Assembly (NCBI GenBank): GCA_021292165.1
Contig: JAHFWL010000405.1
Coordinates: forward strand, 20,988 to 84,987
DNA from: Shinisaurus crocodilurus
Lineage: Eukaryota; Chordata; Lepidosauria; Squamata; Shinisauridae
DNA length: 64,000 nt
Reading direction: 5' to 3'
Part shown: positions 56,250 to 64,000 of the stretch, piece after piece
Numbering within the stretch: position 1 is the first letter of the stretch
Layout: every line of letters begins with the position of its first letter
The notes under the pieces: generated by a model
Databases searched by the model: none
The model's input: only the letters and a program-made list of their open reading frames with translations
Told to the model about the DNA's origin: nothing
Translations under genes and position numbers: made by a program

Positions 56250-56350
56250 CAGCCTTCCTGAACCTGGTGCCAGTGGTCATGCTGGTTGGGGATGAAAGCA
56301 ATGGTAGTCTGACCCATCTGGAGGGCACCAGGTTGGGGAAGGCTGGTCTA
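56250..56350. mobile_element. palindromic CAGCCTTCC MITE, internally shortened
   Basis: TCAGCCTTCCTGAACCTGGT ... GGAGGGCACCAGGTTGGGG. Another degenerate piece (GTGGTCCAAAACATC) follows to about 56450. Confidence 0.7.
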
Positions 56351-56492
56351 CCCTCTGGTCCAGCCTGCCCCAATGTGGTCCAAAACATCTAGAGTGCACA
56401 ACAGCTCCCAGCATCCCTGACTGTTGGCCATGCTGGCTGCTGTATGCATGTTTCTCTTGCTTCACTGTCACCTCTGCTCAGGCAGGTTGTGC

Positions 56493-56493
56493 G

Positions 56494-56536
<43 letters not shown>
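56493..56536. repeat. (ATC)n microsatellite
   Basis: About 14 ATC units. Confidence 0.95.
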
Positions 56537-56571
56537 AGTCATCCCTATTTCCTAGATGTGGAAGTGGGGTA

Positions 56572-56978
56572 AGAACATAAGAAGAGCCATGCTGGATCAT
56601 CAGACCAAGGGTCCATCTAGTCCAGCATTCTGTTCACACAGTGGCCAACCAGCTGCCCACGGGAAATCCACAAGCAGGACATGAGTGCAATAGCACCCTC
56701 CTTCCCATGTTCCCCAGCAACTGGTGTACATAGGCATATTGCCTCTGATACTGGAGGAAGCATATAGCCAATCAGGACTAGTAACCATTGATAGCCTTCT
56801 CCTCTATGAATTTGTCCAGTCACCTTTTAAAGCCATCCAAATTGGTGGCCATCACTACATCTTGTGGTAGTGAATTCTATAGTTTATGCGCTGGGTGAAG
56901 AAGTTCCTTTTATCTGTCTTGAATCTCTCGCCAATCAGCTTCATGGGATGACCTCGGGTTCTAGTATAATGAGAGAGG
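56572..56978 (-). mobile_element. CR1-like LINE 3' end, longest reverse copy
   Basis: Mirror of 12480-12893: GTAAGAACATAAGAAGAGCC ... ACACAGTGGCCAACCAGC ... CTTTTAAAGCCATCCAAATT ... CAGCTTCATGGGATGACCTC. Confidence 0.88.
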
Positions 56979-57355
56979 GAGTACATGCACACAGCATGAG
57001 CAATGATCCTTATTTTGAACTGCTTTCTGCTCTTTCATCTGTCTCCAGCTTAAATGTACTATAGACTACCAGATGAACCAAACAAGACAGCAATGTGATG
57101 GACATTTGCACACACAATAGTGCATATGCTCCTAGTGTTTCTGAGTTGCGTCCTTTTCAGCAATTCCTTGTGCTGAAGTGCAGTTTGTCTTTTAAACGTC
57201 TGGGGGAATAGTTAGAGCTGCTGAAGAGAAAACCTAGGTAGGCACATGACTCCAGATCTCACCTGCTTATCTATCCATGCCTTCATTCTTCTGATGAAAG
57301 CAGCTCAACGTCATGCAAACTTACGCTGCAAAAAAAATCTGTTTGTTCCTGAGGC

Positions 57356-57462
57356 AGCCTTTTTTCGCCCTACAGATGTGTTGGACTACAACTCCCAGCA
57401 TCCCCCAGCCAGCAGAGAGTTGTAATCCCAACATATCTGTAGGGCGCTAAGTTGGGGAAGAG
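57356..57462. mobile_element. palindromic MITE (CAGCCTTTTTTCGCC)
   Basis: CTACAGATGTGTTGGACTAC ... and mirrored CAACATATCTGTAGGGCGC ... GTTGGGGAAG. Confidence 0.7.
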
Positions 57463-57639
57463 TGCCCCAAGATTCTTTTTATGTGTGTGTTGTTAACATA
57501 GCTATCCTATGGAATTTGTCACACCTACTGCTTTGTTGGCTTCTCCAATGTTTGCTTTACAGGTTTGAGAGGGCCCAGTCCTATGTCAATGCCCCATGCC
57601 CCCCCCCCCCACAGCAGGTTTACCTGGCCACAGTGGCAC

Positions 57640-58882
57640 TGCTCTCTCAATTGGCAGACTAATCTGATCTCATTTTTTGATCGGGTAACCTCCCTTGTGG
57701 ACTGTGGGAATGCTGTGGACATAATATATCTGGACTTCAGCAAAGCTTTCGACAAAGTGCCTCATGATATCCTGATTACCAAGCTAGCTAAAAGTGGGCT
57801 GGATGGAACAACTATAAGGTGGATCCACAATTGGCTACAGAATCAGACTGAAAGAGTGCTTATCAATGGTTCCTTCTCAAACTGGGGAGAGGTAACGAGT
57901 GGGGTACCACAGGGCTCGGTCCTGGGCCCAGTGCTATTCAACATTTTTATTAATGACTTGGATGAGGAGGTGCAGGGAATGCTTATCACATTTGCAGATG
58001 ACACAAAATTGGGTGGAACAGCTAATACTCTGGAAGATAGAAACAAAATTCAAAGCGACCTCGATAGGCTGGAGCTCTGGGCTGAAAACAACAGAATGAA
58101 ATTTAATAGGGATAAATGCCAAGTGCTGCACCTAGGGAAAGGAAACCAAATGCAGAGTTACAGAATGGGGGACACTTGGCTCAACAATACTACAAGTGAG
58201 AAGGATCTTGGAATTTTTGTAGATCACAAACTGAATATGAGCCAGCAATGCAATGTGGCTGCAAAGAAGGCAAATGCTATTTTGAGCTGCATTAATAGAA
58301 GTATAGCTTCCAAATCGTGTGAAGTGATAATTCCCCTTTACTCAGCACTGGTTAGGCCTCATCTTGAGTACTGCGTCCAGTTCTGGGCACCACACTTTAA
58401 GAAGGATGTATTGTAGACAAACTGGAGAGGGTTCAGAGGAGGGCAACAAAGATGATAAAGGGACTGGAAACAAGGCCCTATGAGGAGAGACTGAAAGAAC
58501 TGGGCATGTTTAGCCTTCAGAAGAGGAGACTGAGGGGAGATATGATCGCACTCTTCCAGTACTTGAAGGCTTGTCACACAGAGGAGGGCCAGGATCTCTT
58601 CTCGATCATCCCAGTTTGCAGGACACGGAATAATGGGTTCAAGTTACAGGAACCCTGATTCCACCTGAACATCAGGAAAAATTTCCTGACTGTTAGAGCA
58701 ATAAGACAATGGAACCAATTACCTAGGGAGGTGGTGAACTCTCCCACTCTGGAGGCATTCAAGGTGAAGTGGACGGCCATCTGTCAGGGATGCTTTGACC
58801 TGGATTCCTGCATTGAGCAGGGGGTTGGACTCGATGGCCTTGTAGGCCCCTTCCAACTCTACTTTTCTATGATTCTATGGCA
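57640..58882 (+). mobile_element. CR1 LINE with most of the RT domain, frameshifted
   Basis: The frame through 58416 encodes DIIYLDFSKAFDKVPHD (catalytic Asp), VTSGVPQGSVLGPVLFNIF, FADDTKLGG (catalytic DD), NNRMKFNRDKCQVLHLGK, then PLYSALVRPHLEYCVQFWAP. The stop at 58416 follows an insertion (GATGTATTGTAGAC). The protein then continues in another frame, [20 protein letters not shown] to the stop near 58658. The 3' UTR ends CTCTACTTTTCTATGATTCT, the canonical CR1 terminus. The 5' endonuclease and fingers are missing, so the copy is dead. Its last 75 bases equal the tail of the 5S-derived SINE. Confidence 0.92.
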
Positions 58883-59205
58883 GCTCAAGGTACCCACCAC
58901 TTTAATTCCCCACACAGTGACCCAGAGTGATGCTACATTGGGGGCATGGGAACTGCAAATGCTGCCTGCCTGGCAGAGTGGGGCCCAAGCAGGTGTGTTT
59001 GCTCATTTATTTAATATATTCTATACCGCCTTTCTGTCAAGGCGGTATATAGCATTTTTAAATACTGAAACAAACAAAACAAATCCCCTCCCATCTGTCA
59101 GGCTACGCAGGAGGAACCCCACCGCCTTGGTTCTCCATGGCAGTCAGAATTCGCCATGAAGGTGGGAAGTTTGATCTGTTTAGGGTGCAACTGTGTGCAT
59201 GTTTA

Positions 59206-59290
59206 GACAGAATAAAGTCCCTGGAATTCCCAGCATTCTCCAGCCAGCATGGCTGGGGAGTTGTAGGACTTCCCCCCCCCTGTCTAAACA
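59206..59290. mobile_element. palindromic repeat fragment
   Basis: AATTCCCAGCATTCTCCAGC ... AGCATGGCTGGGGAGTTGTA, a MITE core of the CAGCCTTCCCCAA type without its ends. Confidence 0.5.
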
Positions 59291-59332
59291 TGCATAGTAT
59301 TGTGCCCTAAGTGACGTGAGTGGCATATTATA

Positions 59333-59455
59333 CCAGCCTTCCCCAACTGGCACCTTCCAGATGTGTTGGACAGCTCCCAGCATTCACATGCTGGCTTGTG
59401 ATGATGGATGTTGTTGTCCAACACATCTGGGCACACCCAGTTGGGGAAGTCTGGT
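59333..59455. mobile_element. palindromic MITE, CAGCCTTCCCCAA family
   Basis: CCAGCCTTCCCCAACTGGCA ... and a mirrored half TCCAACACATCTGGGCACAC ... TTGGGGAAGTCTGG. Confidence 0.8.
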
Positions 59456-59773
59456 TAATAGCATTGTTCTTTGACTGGCGCATCTGGATCTACAACTGAA
59501 TTGTATCCTAACCTAATGTGGAGTCGTTCCCAGGGCACTGGTGCTACATTACAAAAAGTCACTAGGGGTGGGGTTTAAATGGAAAGAGAGAAAGAGGAAG
59601 CCAAATGCAGAACCAGCCATTGTGTGCACTTTCCTCTTTCTTTCTTTTAATGTTCAAGTTTAAAGGCCTGCCAGCTACATAGAACTTCTAGTTCCTGGAC
59701 TGGCAATGGTTTCCCTCGATATGTTAATGCCTTTTATGATTGCGGATGCTTCCTATTAGGAAACTCATCCTTT

Positions 59774-59991
59774 GAGAGCCAGTGTGGCATAGTGGTTAGA
59801 GTGTTGGACTGGGACTCAGGAGATCCGGCCTCTAGTCCCCGCTAAGCCATGAAACTCACTGGGTGACTTTGGGCCAGTCACTGACTCTCAGCCTAACCTA
59901 CCTCACAGGGTTTTGTGAGGATAAAATGGAGAGGAGGAGGAGGAGGATTATGTAAGCCGCCTTGGGTTCCTTGCAGGAAAAAGGCGGAGTC
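59774..59991 (+). mobile_element. Sauria SINE, tail separated by LINE insertion
   Basis: GAGAGCCAGTGTGGCATAGT, body GGGCCAGTCACTGACTCTCA, TTGGGTTCCTTGCAGG and AAAAAGGCGGA. The usual GGTATAAATGTAATAAATA tail is absent here but seen at 61320-61394. Confidence 0.88.
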
Positions 59992-61310
59992 AGGCGATCA
60001 CTCCTGACCGAGTAAGATGGTCTTCCAGGATAAAATTTTTTACAAAAAGGAGATTTAAAAGGAGGAAAATTCTAAAGAAAATTTGTAGACTCTAGCGATG
60101 GTCCGTAAGTGACTTGGAGGCAATTCTAGATCCACACAGCTTCCCACAGTGAGGACACAGGTTACCAGGTGAAGATGGTCCTGTAAAGGATTCATTTGAC
60201 GAGGGCTTTTCGCTTAGCATAGCACGTTTCTCCCCTTTCACCTTGCACTTGGGCTTCTTCAAAGTCCATAGAACCTTTGTGAAAGGCCAACCTCCAGTTA
60301 GATCGTTCATTGGGCCCGAGCTTCCAAGTTTTGAGGTTTTTATATTGCTATTTTTTAGATTAGCCTAAGAACATCTTTAAACCTCTTATATTGGACCACC
60401 GATTATTCTCCGCTTTCCATCCTTGAGTTGGGAATAAAGTAACTGCTTTGTGGAGACGGCAGTCAGGCTTCGAACAACACTGACTGTCCACTGAAGTTGG
60501 CGTTGAAGGATCATTTTTTCAATGCTAGTAGTCTTTGCTTCTTCCAGTACACTGACATTTGTTCGCCTATCTTCCCAAATAATTCGCAGGATTTTCCGGA
60601 GGCCACGTTGATGAAATCTTTCAAGGAGTTGGAGGGTGTACGTTTATAGATAGTCCATGTTTCGCAAGGCATACAGTAAAGTTGGTAATACAATCAATGG
60701 CTCATAAACTAGTGTTTTGTCTTCTTACAAATATCCCGATCCTCGAACACTCTATGTTTCATTCGAGAAACGCAGCACTTGCGGAGCTCAGACGATGCTG
60801 GATTTCACGTCGATGTTAGACTGTAACAGTAAAGATAGCTGCCAAGATAGAGAAAATGACAACATTATCCAGTATTGTCCCGCCAAGCTGGATAGATGGC
60901 ATCACCAAAGGGTTAGCTTGCATTTGCGATGAAGCACCTGTGGTTTTTTTGATGTTAAGTGAGAGACCAAGTTTTCTGTATGCTTCTGCAAAAGCATTTA
61001 GGATAGTTTGGAGATCATCCTCTGAATGTGCGGAGACCACATTATCATCAGCATACTGAAGTTCCACAACGGAGGTTGTAATTACCTTACTTTTTGCTTT
61101 CAGCCTGCTGAGATTAAAAAGCTTTCCATCTGTTCGATATAATTCCCACACCAGTGGGAAGTTTCCCCTTGACAAGATGTAAAATCATGGCGATGAAAAT
61201 AGCAAATAATGTTGGGGCAATAACACATCCCTGTTTAACACCTGATCCCACTTTAAATGGAGCACCATGGGGGCCGTTGTTGTCCAAGACCGTAGCCGTC
61301 ATTATATTAT
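59992..61310 (-). mobile_element. Ingi/Vingi-like LINE with RT and C2H2 finger, decayed
   Basis: Read right to left: GSGVKQGCVIAPTLFAIFI (61302-61180) and VELQYADDNVVSAHSEDDL (about 61060), the catalytic YADD, NAFAEAYRKLGLSLNIKKT, then a finger-bearing C-terminus around 60092-60310 with CPHCGKLCGSRIASKS, where the second His pair is degraded. Several frameshifts and stops. The 3' UTR ends at 59992 with the reverse of GGTCAGGAGTGATCGCCTGAC. Related to 18345-18905. Confidence 0.85.
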
Positions 61311-61394
61311 AATGTATAATAATATTATATTTATTATTTATTTATATTATAATGTAATAATATATTTATATAATAAATAAATAAATAAAAATAA
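61311..61394 (+). mobile_element. AT-rich tail of the interrupted Sauria SINE
   Basis: ATTATATTATAATGT... AATAAATAAATAAATAAA. It matches the expected AT-rich SINE tail on the other side of the LINE insertion. Confidence 0.5.
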
Positions 61395-62150
61395 GTTTGC
61401 GGTCCTGAGTAGAGTGGTTTTCATTTTGCTTTGTGCAGGAATACTCTCTGGATTTCATGGCTGACTTCCCACGCCAGGTGGAGCTTTCCAGGGCTTTGTA
61501 TTTTTGCATTGATTACGGCCTTCATCATGCTCCCAGTTATCGTTCTTGATCCTGTTCTATTCTTCACGCCCTTCCTTTACCATATGGGGCTGGGAGGACC
61601 GCAGAGTGCCTTTGGTAGTCCTGACTGTATCGGGACTCCTGGGTTCTTGTTTTTGATGCTGCTCCCCAGTTCCTGGAGCTGGCTTTCCCCTACCCCGTCG
61701 GCCAAAAGGGGTGGCATAACCATCTCTGCCTCATGCTGTGTTATTAGACTTTTGTAATTAAGATTTTGCTAAAAGTACTGCCGGTTTCCCAGATTTAAGT
61801 GGGAGCCAGGGGTACTTACTGTTCTCTACTCACGTCTTCCTGTTAACACTCGCCTGCGTCACTAGTATTCACTTAAAAAGCAAAAGCCCAGCTTTAGAGG
61901 AAGATAATGATCAGTGTTGCTCTCTGATGCATCCTGCGGTTTTTATGGTAGCCTGCTCTGGAGCTGATATTGGGCTGTTCAGCTCAAGCCTCAGGAGGCC
62001 TCTTTTGTACCCCCCCCAACAAACCTGAGAGCCCCACCCCTCATTCACTTAGATTGGAATGAGGGATGTTGGGTAATGCTTCAGTGTATTCCTTTTGTGT
62101 TTAGCAACAGAAGGACAGGCGCCATGTTGTGAAATTTTACTGTTCTCTGT
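61395..62150. other. no gene or clear repeat recognised
   Basis: The 61431-61757 frame (108 codons) has no domain, although its Leu/Phe-rich reading looks membrane-like by chance. Confidence 0.45.
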
Positions 62151-62151
62151 T

Positions 62152-62225
62152 GGCAGGGCTGGTCCAAGACATTTTGGTGCCTGGGGCCGACATTCAAGTG
62201 ACACCCCCCACCCAGCAACGTACTA
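62152..62225. mobile_element. hAT-like MITE left end (CAGGGCTGGTCCAAGAC)
   Basis: GCAGGGCTGGTCCAAGACAT and TTTTGGTGCCTGGGGCC. The right end is not found. Confidence 0.5.
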
Positions 62226-62234
62226 ATGAGTTCT

Positions 62235-62340
62235 TGGTTATTTGATAAGGAGTATGTTATTGTTTTAACTTTGATCTGTTGTAAGGCACCTTGAGGGCTC
62301 CATAAAGCCATGTGATGGGATAAAAATAGATAAATATGAG
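62235..62340 (+). mobile_element. LINE 3' tail
   Basis: TTGTAAGGCACCTTGAGGGC ... GGGATAAAAATAGATAAATA. Confidence 0.5.
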
Positions 62341-62345
62341 TAAAG

Positions 62346-62879
62346 TGCACCGATCAAGACGCTTCGCCCACTCCTAGCTCTCTTGAGGAGAGCTGGTGCA
62401 TCAGTTTGAACATGAAGTATATAGTTGTGTCCTGAATGTGCGCGCACACCTTCATTCCAATATCTCAGTCTTCAAAGGAGCAAATAGCCATGCTACAGGA
62501 CAAGCAAGGCGCAAATGGATGATGAGCTATAGCACCTTGTCCAAGGAGAAATGTGCACCAGTACTAAACTGGCAGGGACAGCTGAGATTAGAGACATTTG
62601 CATTATTTTGTCTTGATGGGAATGTGTGAAATGAGAATGTGTGTCAAGCTGAGGTCATCCTTGAACACTTGTTTCCATTTTTGCACACCAACTTTGAGCT
62701 GAGATTCACATTTAAAATGTAGAGTCATTCCCCAAATGTGTGTACCAAATCTTATTGAGGTATCTAAATATAAACATTCTATGTTTATGTATTTGATTTC
62801 TGCACTGCTTTTAAAAACAAAAACAAAAAAATGGCACTGAAGGTGGCTAAATGTTAAATTAAATGTTCAATGTTAAATG
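62346..62879. other. no gene or clear repeat recognised
   Basis: AT-rich intronic sequence. Confidence 0.5.
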
Positions 62880-63046
62880 GCAGGAGAGATTCAGGACAGA
62901 TTAAAGGACGTACTTCTTCACAGAGCGCATAATTAAACTTGGAATTTGCTACCACAAGATGTAGTGATGGCCACCACCAACTCGAATGGCTTTCAGGGGG
63001 ACTGGACAAATTAATGGAGGATAAGGCTGTCAATGGTTACTGTGAA
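62880..63046 (+). mobile_element. CR1-like LINE 3' fragment
   Basis: GAGAGATTCAGGACAGATTA ... CACAAGATGTAGTGATGG ... GGATAAGGCTGTCAATGG, as in 12530-12690. Confidence 0.8.
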
Positions 63047-63149
63047 TGACCACTGTTAATAATGTGATTATCATTGTCAGTACTTTTTGCATTCAATTTC
63101 TTTCTGACCTCACTGTATACAATTCTCTACCCCCCACCATATATATGTA

Positions 63150-63300
63150 TATAACATGAAACTCTCCATAATACTCCATGCATCTGATAAAGTAAACTGC
63201 AGTCCATGAAAGCTTTTGCCAGAATAAATTTGTTAGATTTATGGTGCCAGAAGACTCTTTGTGGTTTCTGCTGCAGGAGGCTAACATAGCTACCCTCTGA
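63150..63300 (+). repeat. dispersed amniote repeat (class not assigned)
   Basis: TCTGATAAAGTAAACTGCAG, CATGAAAGCTTTTGCC, AATAAATTTGTTAGATTTAT, GGTGCCAGAAGACTC and AGGCTAACATAGCTACCC match a repeat familiar from reptile and turtle genomes. Its transposon class cannot be named with certainty. Confidence 0.6.
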
Positions 63301-64000
63301 AAAGTATAAGAGTTAAGAGTCCCACTTAGCTCTGATCCTGTTTAGAGAGAGTTGTTCCTTCACCACTGATCAACGCTAGATCACCTCTCTGCCCTGCCCT
63401 GCCCCCCAAATATCTGGAATCCTTCAGCAGCAGCTCCTCCAAGTGTCAGAGAGTGGCTTTTAAGAAGGCTTGAACCACAGGTACTTATTTCCCATTTGTT
63501 CCTTTCCCCCTGCAATAGCTGATTCCACTTCTGAGCACTGCAAGAGTGCCAGTTGTTTGACCATGTGTCATCAGCTATGATGTGTGTGTGGGAGGGGTGG
63601 CGGGGTGGGAGCATGTGTGGATCTTTTGCAGCCACTCTGGTGCCTTTGCAGCTGATCTCTTTTGTAGAAGCCTCACAGCAGCTGCTGGAGTGCAAAGGAA
63701 GTGCTGAGACCCAAGAAACTGCATATAGTCCAGAGAACAAAGCAGCAGAAAGGTGGAAGAAGGGTGCTCCAGCTACTTTCCTACGAAGGTGGTTTGAAAA
63801 AGTTATTTCTGCAGTGGCCTGACAGTTCTTGCAGTGCATCGATTGCAGCACATGCACAACCCACCGCCCTGCATTTCAAGAGCATTTTATACTTTTTAAA
63901 ATCTCTAGTAAGCAATGATAAAATCCTCCCTACTTGTTTCCATGGCATGCAATTTACAGAGTGCATAACCTGGTGAGTTTAATTGTTTGGCATTGTGAAG
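63301..64000. other. no gene or clear repeat recognised
   Basis: The minus-strand frame at 63381-63857 (158 codons) and its plus-strand shadows have no recognisable domain. The region ends at the window edge within intron 1. Confidence 0.45.

Larger units (their letters stand above)
41832..64000 (+). other. PREX1 intron 1 (5' part)
   Basis: Begins with the GTGAGC donor and contains no recognisable P-Rex1 exon 2 (expected to continue the DH domain) before the window ends. It is filled with LINE, SINE and MITE copies, listed separately. A first intron of more than 22 kb fits the long first intron of this gene in other vertebrates (general knowledge). Confidence 0.85.

Noticed and set aside
56493..56536. 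CRISPR-like periodic repeat
   Set aside because: A plain ATC microsatellite in a vertebrate intron.
63381..63857. 158-codon minus-strand frame at the right edge
   Set aside because: No domain, Ser/His-rich, and overlapping frames on the opposite strand are equally open.

Overview
The window looks like nuclear DNA of a squamate reptile, most likely a lizard. No species can be named from the sequence alone. The evidence is the repeat mixture: several Sauria SINEs (tRNA-derived head, Bov-B-like tail, one with a clean target-site duplication), L2- and CR1-clade LINEs at a range of ages, a tRNA-Ala-like SINE, many short hAT-type MITEs with 8-bp target duplications, one Tc1/mariner-type MITE, and many AAT, TA, GT and AAAT microsatellites. 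Codons, introns and the sparse gene content are those of a vertebrate. There is no bacterial operon, CRISPR array or viral genome here.

Only one host gene segment is recognisable: the first coding exon of PREX1 (P-Rex1, a Rac guanine-nucleotide exchange factor) on the + strand at 41649-41831. It has a strong Kozak start and a consensus GTGAGC splice donor, and it lies in a CpG-rich promoter island at about 41150-41950 with GC boxes and two short upstream ORFs. Everything from 41832 to the right edge is therefore PREX1 intron 1. Positions 1 to about 41100 are the intergenic flank upstream of the promoter. No further exon was found in either part.

Layout. 1-6000: MITE copies, AAT/ATT microsatellites and an almost complete L2 reverse-transcriptase region (minus strand) whose 3' flank is duplicated 2.9 kb away. 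6000-14500: hAT MITEs, tRNA SINEs, Sauria SINEs, a CR1-like 3' end and a decayed hAT transposon carrying the transposase C-terminal motif. 14500-25000: LINE tails, a zinc-finger-bearing Ingi/Vingi-like LINE fragment and several fold-back elements. 25000-30700: a four-element nest (CR1, 5S-rRNA-derived SINE, hAT MITE, Sauria SINE), a GC-rich hAT MITE, an L2 fragment, and an internally deleted derivative of the hAT element at 7.3 kb. 30700-41100: LINE 3' ends and featureless DNA. 41100-41950: PREX1 promoter and exon 1. 41950-64000: intronic repeats, including a second 5S-derived SINE, a CR1 with most of its reverse transcriptase, and an Ingi/Vingi-like LINE inserted into a Sauria SINE tail.

I found no convincing new biological system. 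The observations most worth following are a chimeric SINE made of a 5S rRNA head and a CR1 tail (two copies about 95% alike, with a CR1 in the same window carrying the same tail), the parent/derivative pair of hAT elements with GACTC/GAGTC arrays at their ends, and the layered insertions, which give a relative chronology.
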